The notes under the pieces are model-generated. The model had not been told where the DNA came from. It did no database searches and was given only the letters and a program-made list of their open reading frames with translations. Both the position numbers and the translations under genes were made by a program. A DNA stretch of 39,640 nucleotides from Spirochaetia bacterium (GTDB lineage Bacteria > Spirochaetota > Spirochaetia > Treponematales > Breznakiellaceae): assembly GCA_026002025.1 (NCBI GenBank), contig BOAU01000009.1, forward strand, positions 1 through 39,640, written 5' to 3'. Below, piece after piece: positions 23,369 to 30,660 of the stretch. The first letter of the stretch is position 1. Each line of letters opens with the position of its first letter.

Positions 23369-24313
23369 TTATTTAATTCTGGGGCTGTTTAATATCCTGT
23401 AGAGCGCTAACCAAAGACGTGTTGGAATAAGTTCAGAAAAGAGATCTTTGATAGTTAATATATGCTTGTTATAGACCAATAAATCACGTACCACATAGCA
23501 GGCGCCGTGTGTACGCAGTGAAAGATTGATCGGGATGTGTTCACAAATAGATTCTGCATAGTGATTTTTTGTATTTGCCTGTGTTTTATAGTGTGTATCC
23601 CTGATATATTGATAACGATAAATACCAATACCCCCAAAGGCCGATAAACATTTTACAAAAGCGGATTTTTTCATCTCCTTTGAAAGGGCATCACGGTTTA
23701 GTTTCATTTCATCTACCGTGAGTTCCATACAAACAGCGGCATCCTCTGTAAAAGGAATATATGCGGAATCATCATAATAACGGCACCGTATTTTTCTGCC
23801 AAAGGGTGCAATGTATTTTACGCCGTTTGAAAACAATGCAACCCAGTCATCAGGCGCCGAAGTAACTGCGTCAAGTATGGTATCTTCAGAGAGTTCTTCT
23901 ACATCAATATCAATAACAATGATAAAATCAAACAGAACCTGTTCCGATGTACCCGCACGATTATGCAGATAGTCCATGTATATATTTCTAAACCGGCACA
24001 TTTTTTCAATACGAACTGCGCTGCTTGCAGGGTTTATCAGCTTTGCCGATTTCTTTGGTGTGGTATCTTCATATACATCCCTGGAAAGAATTATTACATC
24101 AGACGCGGTTTCTGTCCATTGTTGTAATACTTTTTTTGTATCGTCAATACTATCATTCTCAACCACCACAACTGTACTGTTGGAAAAAAAGCTGCGTAAG
24201 CGTTCAATTTTTGGTATGCTTCTTTTAAGCGGCTCTGCACAGTCACGGGCGAGCGCGACAATAGCCGCAGATTTATCAAGCCTGCATTGGTTATGCGTTT
24301 TTTTATTTAACAT
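23369..24313 (-). CDS. GT-A fold glycosyltransferase, family uncertain
   Basis: The protein has 314 residues. STVVVVENDSIDDTKKVLQQ resembles the donor-binding start of GT-A enzymes, and FIIVIDIDVEELSEDTIL is a DxD metal site. RIEKMCRFRNIYMDYLHNRA and KCLSAFGGIGIYRYQYIRD (acceptor-side FGG motif) resemble the GT69/Cap59-like and GT2-like capsule mannosyltransferases. It is AT-rich. The ATG overlaps the upstream gene by 11 bases and has no ribosome site of its own, so it is probably made by coupled translation. The stop is followed in frame by an AAA-ATPase gene remnant, so its C-terminus may have been shaped by recombination. Assignment to one CAZy family is not secure. Confidence 0.72.
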   Translation of the reverse strand: MLNKKTHNQCRLDKSAAIVALARDCAEPLKRSIPKIERLRSFFSNSTVVVVENDSIDDTKKVLQQWTETASDVIILSRDVYEDTTPKKSAKLINPASSAVRIEKMCRFRNIYMDYLHNRAGTSEQVLFDFIIVIDIDVEELSEDTILDAVTSAPDDWVALFSNGVKYIAPFGRKIRCRYYDDSAYIPFTEDAAVCMELTVDEMKLNRDALSKEMKKSAFVKCLSAFGGIGIYRYQYIRDTHYKTQANTKNHYAESICEHIPINLSLRTHGACYVVRDLLVYNKHILTIKDLFSELIPTRLWLALYRILNSPRIK

Positions 24314-25313
24314 AGTTGTTTATTTCTTTTCGTATAAATAGTTTTTTTACAATTTGTGCCGTTTTTGCAATAATTGAGTCAATTGTATAAAATATATGCG
24401 TATGATTTCTTTTTAACCATAACAAATTTGAAAATATTGAACTATTAATTACGCTTAGAACTTGTACGTCAGAAAATATTCTGGCATTGGATTCAAATTC
24501 AGAAAACGGATTTTTTAATTTAAGCAGAATAGTATCGGCTATTATGCCGCTTTCTTTTATAGAAGATAAAACTTTATTTGATGCAAGTGAATATGGTGTA
24601 GCAAAAAACGATAACTCCGTTGAAAAATAATGAATTATTTTTGCGTTTGCAAAATATTGCAATCCGCCATAGCCAATTTGACAATTCCATTCTCCGCCGA
24701 TTATTGAAATGATACTGCCCAATTCATAATCTGCCTGGTTTAAAGCCGGCATATCCTGTGAACAGCCTCTTTTTAAACTAATAAGCCATAACTCATGCCA
24801 TTTTCTGAAAAAGACGCCGGACTCAGGGCATTTTTTAACGTAAATTACCCCGCCGTTATAATAGTTTTGTCTTTTATTTATGTAAGTAAAACTTACCGTA
24901 GTATTTTCTCTGATTATATAGTCCCTAAGACGATGATTTTGTAAGAGTGTATGATTATCAAGGATAGCGCCAATTTTGACATCAGATGGAAAATCATATT
25001 CTAATGATCCGGTTACTATCGTGTCGCAGTCAATAAAAAGAAAATCTCCGTTAACATAATCGCTAATTGATGTTTTAATCCAACGGGAAGATTCTTTTTG
25101 CGAAAATTCTGCGGGGACCGGAATAATTCTTATCTCTGAAATAAGACCTTCGTATCCGGCGCGTTTACCGGTTAAACCGGATTTTGTTCTTTCGTCCAGC
25201 AGCAGGACAATATTGGCTTTGGGATTATATAAACGTAATGAAGTTACTGAAAGAAAAAATTGTTCGTAATAGCAATCATTTTCTGAACTAGTTAAGACAT
25301 AGACATATTTCAT
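24303..25313 (-). CDS. GT8-like glycosyltransferase
   Basis: The protein has 336 residues. KYVYVLTSSENDCYYEQFFL at the N-terminus, NIVLLLDERTKS, GDFLFIDCDTIVTGSLE (DxD) and YYNGGVIYVKKCPESGVFFR are the expected order for GT8-type enzymes. DMPALNQADYELGSIISIIG and KIIHYFSTELSFF near residues 190-240 complete the fold. The C-terminal 80 residues contain a basic amphipathic section that may lie on the membrane. The start overlaps the deacetylase stop as ATGA. Strong AT-richness and weak ribosome sites are shared by the 22-31 kb block. The donor sugar is unknown. Confidence 0.8.
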   Translation of the reverse strand: MKYVYVLTSSENDCYYEQFFLSVTSLRLYNPKANIVLLLDERTKSGLTGKRAGYEGLISEIRIIPVPAEFSQKESSRWIKTSISDYVNGDFLFIDCDTIVTGSLEYDFPSDVKIGAILDNHTLLQNHRLRDYIIRENTTVSFTYINKRQNYYNGGVIYVKKCPESGVFFRKWHELWLISLKRGCSQDMPALNQADYELGSIISIIGGEWNCQIGYGGLQYFANAKIIHYFSTELSFFATPYSLASNKVLSSIKESGIIADTILLKLKNPFSEFESNARIFSDVQVLSVINSSIFSNLLWLKRNHTHIFYTIDSIIAKTAQIVKKLFIRKEINNYVK

Positions 25314-26248
25314 AGCGCATAATCTTTAAGCGTAATACCTTCAAAATCTTTTGAAATATATTCAAAAAGTGAAGATAAATCCCGATAAAGTTTTTCAATT
25401 GCCCCAGCAGTTTTAAATGTAGGACTGCCCCCCGGCATAAGTTCTGATGAATGCAGCATAAACATAAGGTAATCGTCCGGTGGTGATCTTTTTATTTTAT
25501 TGATCAAAGCAATCATATCCTGAAGGTTTTTTCCGTCAGGCCGTAACCATATCGTTTTTCGTAGGATTGCACTTTTAATGCTTTTTAGATGAAACGGTTT
25601 TCCTGGGATATACCGCATATTCCTTACGGTTACAGGTATTTCCAGTAATGTCGCACCGTGTGAGCTGTGTTTAACTGTATATGGTTTTTCGGGATGATAG
25701 GTATAATCTGAACCTTTGCTGTTCGGTAAAAATCCAGGAGACATTTCCCAGGACTTGTGCGGTGTAACAGAGCAATCAATTTTAATGCCATTATCGATAA
25801 GTAAATCAAAATAATTTTGATTCATTGCCCATCTGCCGCTTCTATGCGAGACCGGGCCGATGCCGAATCTTTCACGGATATGCTTCAATAGAAACGAAAT
25901 TTTATCCTGCATTATGTGCAGTGGATATTCGGTTAAATAGGGCGGCCCGGAAGCAGGGGAGGGGAGGACGTTTCCGGTAAGTTCATAATAAGGCGGCGAA
26001 TTCCATGCATGAAGATGCACGCCTATTTCACACCGACCGTCCTGAAGCGTATTAAAGGCAAAATTCACAAAGTAATCATTGTTTGCCATTTCATAATTTA
26101 CCAGATAGACTGGTTTAAAATGATACGTATCGCATAACTGTTGAAAGCGTCCAAGGTACTCTGCATTTTTTGTGGTGATTCTATCACCCGACTGGTACTC
26201 CCAAAGATTGTCTCCCTCTGTATCAATAGTAATTATGAAATATTTCAT
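25310..26248 (-). CDS. NodB-like polysaccharide deacetylase-family protein
   Basis: The product has 312 residues from ATG at 26248, which starts with MKYFIITIDTEGDNLWEY; 15 extra upstream codons are not needed. TIDTEGD supplies the catalytic-base and metal Asp of the carbohydrate-esterase-4 fold, EIGVHLHAW the metal His pair, and SHRSGRWAMNQNYFDLLIDN the third motif. LMFMLHSSELMPGG near the C-terminus is the last motif. No signal peptide is visible, so it may act in the cytoplasm, for example on a lipid- or nucleotide-linked N-acetyl sugar. That matches similar proteins in capsule clusters, but the substrate is not known. It lies four bases after a GT4 gene and overlaps the next by ATGA. Confidence 0.8.
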   Translation of the reverse strand: MKYFIITIDTEGDNLWEYQSGDRITTKNAEYLGRFQQLCDTYHFKPVYLVNYEMANNDYFVNFAFNTLQDGRCEIGVHLHAWNSPPYYELTGNVLPSPASGPPYLTEYPLHIMQDKISFLLKHIRERFGIGPVSHRSGRWAMNQNYFDLLIDNGIKIDCSVTPHKSWEMSPGFLPNSKGSDYTYHPEKPYTVKHSSHGATLLEIPVTVRNMRYIPGKPFHLKSIKSAILRKTIWLRPDGKNLQDMIALINKIKRSPPDDYLMFMLHSSELMPGGSPTFKTAGAIEKLYRDLSSLFEYISKDFEGITLKDYAL

Positions 26249-26252
26249 GGTT

Positions 26253-27371
26253 TTATGGTTTGCTTTTTTTAGCAAATTCATCGAAAATTGCATAGTATTG
26301 CGCTGTCATTGCAGATACAGAATATTCCTGCACCATGCATAAAGATTTTTCTCCCAATAATTTTCGTAAATCGTCATTATCGCGCAATTTTTTCATTGCT
26401 TCATATAGTGCCTCTTCATTATCATCCGCAATAAGAATACCGTTCTCCTGCGCTAAATCCCGAACGCCTCCAACATCTGTCGCAATTACAGGAAGTTTAG
26501 CCGCCATTGCTTCAAGAACAGATAGGGGAAGTCCTTCGCGATGTGAAGACGATATATAGACATCGGATATTGCTAAGTATTCCGCCGCAGAAATGATATA
26601 ACCGGTAAATTCTACAAGCGCGGCTATTCCCAATTCAGCAGCCTCTTGTTTAAGAGCATCGTGAGTAATACCATGACCAACAAGATAGAGCTTCATCGGG
26701 ATAGTAGTGTTTTCATAGTGCAGACGGGCCAATGCCCTCAAAATTAAAGACTGGTTTTTGTTTACATCATGCCGGGATACATTGATAAAGGCAAATAGTT
26801 TATGCGGTTTATGATAGTAATTCCGTAATTCAATGCCATTATTTATCTGAAAGACAGGGGTATTGCTTAAATGCCAATATGCTTTAATAAACTCCGCATT
26901 ATATCTTGAAATGGCTATGAGTATATTACGCCGCAGCAAAAGTGAAGTTTTAAAAATAAAACTTTCGGTTTCCGGCAAAAATGCCGCCGAAGGATTTGTA
27001 TGAATTGTTGTAACGATTGGAATACCATGCGGGATCGCCCAATACGCTGCCCAAATGCCGCGCTGATGCGCATGAATGATATCCGGTTTTGTCCTTTTCA
27101 GTTCATTGATAAATTCCGGAATAATAATCAAGTCCAACGCGATACGCCTAATCCGGTTAATTATTTTATTGAATAATTTGTTATTTGTTTGTATTCGTAT
27201 AAAATCATGATTTTTTAAAAAAATTATAGAATAATTACCCACCGATTCTTTGATCATCTGTTCTTCAAGCAGGGAGTATACTCTGCCATCGGTACAAATA
27301 ATGGTAGCTTTATATTTTGAATAGTCAAGGTGTTTTACTATTTCGTATATAACATGCTGTGCACCACCCAT
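26253..27371 (-). CDS. GT4 family glycosyltransferase, N-terminus probably cut by recombination
   Basis: The product has 372 residues if it begins at ATG 27371 (MGGAQHVIYEIVKHLD). GT4 enzymes normally have a beta-strand before this glycine loop. The missing strand is in fact encoded upstream in frame (INLTITINELD) but has no ATG, GTG or TTG before a stop; the adjoining DNA is an AAA-ATPase gene remnant. Other motifs are intact: RTKPDIIHAHQRGIWAAYWA, VFQINNGIELRNYY, SSSHREGLPLSVLEAMAAKL (E-x7-E). No ribosome site precedes ATG 27371. The enzyme may be poorly made or use a rare start (ATA, ATC or ATT are in frame). It is followed closely by the deacetylase. Confidence 0.82.
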   Translation of the reverse strand: MGGAQHVIYEIVKHLDYSKYKATIICTDGRVYSLLEEQMIKESVGNYSIIFLKNHDFIRIQTNNKLFNKIINRIRRIALDLIIIPEFINELKRTKPDIIHAHQRGIWAAYWAIPHGIPIVTTIHTNPSAAFLPETESFIFKTSLLLRRNILIAISRYNAEFIKAYWHLSNTPVFQINNGIELRNYYHKPHKLFAFINVSRHDVNKNQSLILRALARLHYENTTIPMKLYLVGHGITHDALKQEAAELGIAALVEFTGYIISAAEYLAISDVYISSSHREGLPLSVLEAMAAKLPVIATDVGGVRDLAQENGILIADDNEEALYEAMKKLRDNDDLRKLLGEKSLCMVQEYSVSAMTAQYYAIFDEFAKKSKP

Positions 27372-27400
27372 GTCAAGTTCGTTAATGGTGATGGTTAAGT

Positions 27401-27652
27401 TTATTTCCCTATCCCTCCAACTTTACATAGCACGACACGTGCCTCACTTCCGGCATTTATTATGCGCATCCAATGCTGCAAAAACGTTGTCTTTCCTGTC
27501 TGGCGCGGCGCGTGAAGCACCCAGTAAAGTTTGTCGCCGATATACCGGTCAAGCTGCGCTCCGACAAACCGGTCTTCCAGCGGCAGCATATAGTGATCCT
27601 ACGGATTGCAGGTTCCATTGTCTAATACGCGCTCCACAATATACCTAACTTA
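27401..27652 (-). pseudogene. Chimeric remnant: DUF6922-like end joined to AAA-ATPase N-terminus, with in-frame TAG
   Basis: Reading leftward from about 27652 the frame gives RYIVERVLDN, a motif also present in the DUF6922-like ORF at 33078-33266. It continues GTCNP, then a TAG stop, then DHYMLPLEDRFVGAQL and LYWVLHAPRQTGKTTFLQHW. The last part is the conserved N-terminus of the AAA-ATPase/PD-(D/E)XK family with its Walker A loop. After about 60 residues the homology ends and the reading frame stops at 27401, in front of a glycosyltransferase that has lost its own start. Confidence 0.72.
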
Positions 27653-27663
27653 CGGCATACTAA

Positions 27664-27802
27664 GGCACTGCGTAACAATAACATGACATTATGCATTTTT
27701 GATTAATTCTGAAACCGCAATATTTTGACGTGAAATATCCACATATGGCACTAAACACGGTTTTAAAATATTCAATCTGTCATGTTATAATTGCGCATTG
27801 CC
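27664..27802 (-). mobile_element. 139-bp MITE-like element with 25-bp terminal inverted repeats
   Basis: The left end 27664-27688 (GGCACTGCGTAAC...) and the right end 27778-27802 are inverted copies matching at 21 of 25 positions. TAA occurs directly outside both ends (27661-27663 and 27803-27805) and may be a 3-base target duplication. The interior of about 90 bases has no coding sequence. The TAG stop of the GT2 gene to the right is formed at the element's edge. A 3-base TNA target and GG-starting ends recall IS5-related elements, but no family is claimed. A long-stem RNA hairpin acting as a terminator is an alternative. Confidence 0.5.
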
Positions 27803-28818
27803 TAATGCCCATTTTTTTTATTTTGTCTGAAGTAATATAAAATATCATATAATAGACGTGTAATTGGATTATATATACATAAAAAAAACATATTGGGAAA
27901 TTTAAGAAATAATTTATCCCTCATGGATAATGAAGGATAATAAAGAGCAATGTTATTTTTAAATTTATATATAAAATCAAGTAGTTTCTTTTTGTAGGTA
28001 GTATTCATTAATGGATTTTTATAAAAAGTACGAATAGTACAATTAAGCATTTGAAGAAATAGCCTTTTTTGATCAATATTCATGTTATTCTTGAGTTCGT
28101 TGTAGCGGGAATAATTCGCATCAAAAGATTGAATAGTATCTGATATTTTCCGTCTGTTTACAATAGACTTTTTTCTAAAAAAATAGTGATATTTATAATC
28201 TTTTATGACAGAAATATTATTTGCATTGCAAAATATATTATGCATAACATAAGTGTCTTCATAAATTTTTCCAACTGGATATCTGCATTCTGCAAACATT
28301 TTTTTTGTATATAGCTTATTCCATACATGAGATGTTATTTCCTTATCAGAAATCAATAAATTGATCCCCTCTGTCTTTGTCAATATTTTGTTCTCGTCGA
28401 AATAAGGATGCTTTTTTTGTTTATGTACAAAAAAAATGTCTTTGTTTTCATAATATCCACATATAACAATATCAGCTCCTGTTTTTATATGATTGTCAAC
28501 TAGAAGAGCATACATATCTGTATCTATCCAATCATCAGCGTCTACAAAACCAATAAGTTCTCCCTTGACAATGTCTAATCCGGCATTACGGGCATCAGAT
28601 AATCCACCATTTGGTTTATGTATAACAGTAATTCGATTGTCCTTTTGTTTATAGAGGTCACAAATAGCGCCGCTGCCATCTGTTGAACCATCATCGACTA
28701 TAATAATATCCAGATTGGTATAAGTTTGACCGATAACACTGTCAATACAACGAGTTAAATATGGTTTAAGGTTGTAAACCGGGATAATAATACTTAATAA
28801 TGGATGCTCAGCGGTCAT
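27802..28818 (-). CDS. GT2 family glycosyltransferase
   Basis: The protein has 338 residues. PLLSIIIPVYNLKPYLTRCI, NLDIIIVDDGSTDGSGAICD, KPNGGLSDARNAGLDIVKGE and LIGFVDADDWIDTDMYALLV (DxDD) form a clear GT-A domain. SHVWNKLYTKKMFAECRYPV and KIYEDTYVMHNIFCNANNIS are the conserved second-half motifs seen in capsule GT2 enzymes. The C-terminal 90 residues are basic with hydrophobic stretches. The stop codon falls at the edge of a MITE-like element, so the last residues (NKKNGH) may not be original. Base composition is among the lowest in GC of the window, which suggests acquisition from another genome. Confidence 0.88.
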   Translation of the reverse strand: MTAEHPLLSIIIPVYNLKPYLTRCIDSVIGQTYTNLDIIIVDDGSTDGSGAICDLYKQKDNRITVIHKPNGGLSDARNAGLDIVKGELIGFVDADDWIDTDMYALLVDNHIKTGADIVICGYYENKDIFFVHKQKKHPYFDENKILTKTEGINLLISDKEITSHVWNKLYTKKMFAECRYPVGKIYEDTYVMHNIFCNANNISVIKDYKYHYFFRKKSIVNRRKISDTIQSFDANYSRYNELKNNMNIDQKRLFLQMLNCTIRTFYKNPLMNTTYKKKLLDFIYKFKNNIALYYPSLSMRDKLFLKFPNMFFLCIYNPITRLLYDILYYFRQNKKNGH

Positions 28819-28832
28819 TATTTTTGTCCGTA

Positions 28833-28983
28833 CTATAATTTATAATTCATTACAAGTTGAATTGAAAAATTATGCATAAACTCGTCTTTCCATTCATCCG
28901 TCTTGGTATAATAATAATTTTGAATTGAGCATCGAATTTAGATAAGCAGGATCAAACCAACAGTAATGTATTATTTTTGGTAT
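28833..28983 (-). pseudogene. Fused remnants of a second GT32 gene start and a second wzi gene
   Basis: The gap before the GT2 gene encodes pieces of two families. IPKIIHYCW (28983-28957) is the conserved GT32 start, with several synonymous differences from the GT32 gene beside it. DPAYLNSML (28954-28928) matches GPAYLNSML of Wzi. A last frame, NYYYTKTDEWKDEF and MHNFSIQLVMNYKL before a TAG at 28835-28833, matches the Wzi C-terminus (DEYWHNIHLNLGIQYQL). It is the collapsed remainder of paralogous genes, not a functional gene. Confidence 0.7.
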
Positions 28984-29795
28984 TATATCTTATTTAGTTT
29001 TTGACAGAAATATTTCACATAATAATATCGAAGTGCCTTTAAAATTCCTCGTTCATTAATACGCTCTTTAAAATATACCATGTGTCGTCTGGCAGTGATT
29101 GACGTACTAATGATTTTTATAAGATATTCGGAAAAGAAATTGTATCCTACTTTTTCACGTACAACCCATCGGATTTTGACAAAATCTAATGGCATCCAAC
29201 TCGCATCGTAATGATGAATAGTATATGTATTCTTAGTAAGGTTTAATTGGCGCGTTTCATAGTTCTTTGGTGAAAAAAAATCTGATGAATAAATTGCTGC
29301 ATTATTTTTGTGGAATAATTCAATGGCAGTATCGTACATGATGTATGGTAGAGGTTTTTCATCGTATGTTCCATCATCTTTTAAAAAGGATCGTCCTGTA
29401 TAATAATCAAGACATTTTTTGATATAAACAGAACCTTTGATGGCGCCAAAACATGCTGCCTCAAAACAATTTGTTCCGTCTTGTTCATATGAAATCATAA
29501 TATCCCTTACTAATAACTGATCAAAGGGTTTTAAAACTTCAATATCCATATCAAGATATATTCCGCCAAAATTGTATACCGCATAAAGTCTTATAAAATC
29601 AGCGGCGAAAGCGTATTTTTTAGCTTCAAAGGCCTGTTTTACCCAGGGTGAAGTATTTATGTTAAAATTTTCAAGATTCCATAGAATAAAATCATAGCCA
29701 ATGAGTTTTTTCTTCCATGAATCCATACATCTTTTTAATTTTTTTGGTATCGGGTTATTTGATAACCAGCAATAATGGATTATTTTAGGGATCAT
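28983..29795 (-). CDS. GT32 family glycosyltransferase (capsular polysaccharide synthesis type)
   Basis: The product has 270 residues from ATG at 29795, chosen because the family begins MIPKIIHYCW and AAGG lies eight bases upstream. An ATG five codons earlier overlaps the previous stop as ATGA but has no ribosome site. KKLKRCMDSWKKKLIGYDFI, AFAADFIRLYAVYNFGGIYL and DMDIEVLKPFD (DxD) are diagnostic. EAACFGAIKGSVYIKKCLDY and the conserved HHYDASW near residue 210 complete the fold. It is strongly AT-rich. It should add one sugar (often mannose or galactose in known relatives) to the glycan. A piece of a second GT32 start directly abuts its stop codon. Confidence 0.9.
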   Translation of the reverse strand: MIPKIIHYCWLSNNPIPKKLKRCMDSWKKKLIGYDFILWNLENFNINTSPWVKQAFEAKKYAFAADFIRLYAVYNFGGIYLDMDIEVLKPFDQLLVRDIMISYEQDGTNCFEAACFGAIKGSVYIKKCLDYYTGRSFLKDDGTYDEKPLPYIMYDTAIELFHKNNAAIYSSDFFSPKNYETRQLNLTKNTYTIHHYDASWMPLDFVKIRWVVREKVGYNFFSEYLIKIISTSITARRHMVYFKERINERGILKALRYYYVKYFCQKLNKI

Positions 29796-29806
29796 AATAT
29801 ATACCT

Positions 29807-30646
29807 TCATTCATTAATCGCTATGTATGGTTTCCAAAAGCGATAATGATAATAGATATGCCATCGATGACATCCAAACGGCAACTGATTGTTATTTAAT
29901 TCAAATAAGTATTCTGGATAATCTTCAAAGGAAAATTGCATTGCTACATGGTAAGAAGGTATTTTTGCACCTTTAGAAATGATCCATTTCAGCCAAATTA
30001 CATCCTCATTATTATCAAGATCATTTGGAAGAAAAATAATTTTTAATAGAATTTTTTTTGGTAGACGTAATATTAGCTGGCGAATTTTATATAAAATCTT
30101 TTGTTGCAATTTTTTTGCTTTAGAGTCAAAGAGTGCACAAATTAAATGTGTAAAACTTCTTAACTGTATTTCTTTAGTACAGTTTGAAAAAAATACTGAA
30201 ATTTTTCGTAAAGAAAAACCACCATTGCCTATTGGTGCGACACGGAAAACAGGTGCACAGTCGATCTCTTTTAAATCAAGCCACGGTGCACCAATATAAT
30301 CATATCCCTGATTGCACCAATGTTCTAGTTGATCAAAAAAAACATATACATCAAGCTGATAAATTAGTATATAGCAGTGTTGAATAAATCGTTTATAAAA
30401 ACTTTTTGATAACAATAATGCATTATACCCATGCAGGTTGGCAAAATAATATGATGGAAAATACTCATAAGAAAAATTTACCCCCTCTTTAATACAAATT
30501 TCATCATAAATAGTACAGTCAAGTTTATTATGTGTTACGAAAACAATAGGGTATGATTTCAATATTTTTAGACACTGTCGTAATGACACTACTTCTGTTT
30601 TTGATGGACATTGTTTATATATTGGAATAACAATACAGACTTTAAT
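29807..30646 (-). CDS. DUF5672-family putative glycosyltransferase, probable ATT start
   Basis: The product has 279 residues if translation begins at ATT 30646. Family features are GYNALLLSKSFYKRFIQH, CYILIYQLDVYVFFDQLEHW (xDxD-like), CNQGYDYIGAPWL, VAPIGNGGFSLRKISVF, NNEDVIWLKWIISK, MQFSFEDYPEYLF and LPFGCHRWHIYY. The conserved family start (KVCIVIPIYKQCPSKTEVV) lies upstream of the first conventional start, GTG 30589, and is in frame. The only properly placed initiation codon is ATT, eight bases after AGGAG. Starting at GTG would remove the first beta-strand of the presumed nucleotide-binding fold. It follows wzi by 14 bases. Function as a glycosyltransferase is inferred from fold-like motifs and context. 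Confidence 0.75.
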   Translation of the reverse strand: MKVCIVIPIYKQCPSKTEVVSLRQCLKILKSYPIVFVTHNKLDCTIYDEICIKEGVNFSYEYFPSYYFANLHGYNALLLSKSFYKRFIQHCYILIYQLDVYVFFDQLEHWCNQGYDYIGAPWLDLKEIDCAPVFRVAPIGNGGFSLRKISVFFSNCTKEIQLRSFTHLICALFDSKAKKLQQKILYKIRQLILRLPKKILLKIIFLPNDLDNNEDVIWLKWIISKGAKIPSYHVAMQFSFEDYPEYLFELNNNQLPFGCHRWHIYYHYRFWKPYIAINE

Positions 30647-30660
30647 ATTTATTTCTCCTA

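Noticed and set aside
27876..29280. A8/T8 runs in the AT-rich glycosyltransferase genes as phase-variation tracts
   Set aside because: Such runs are expected by chance at this base composition and all the genes are in frame.
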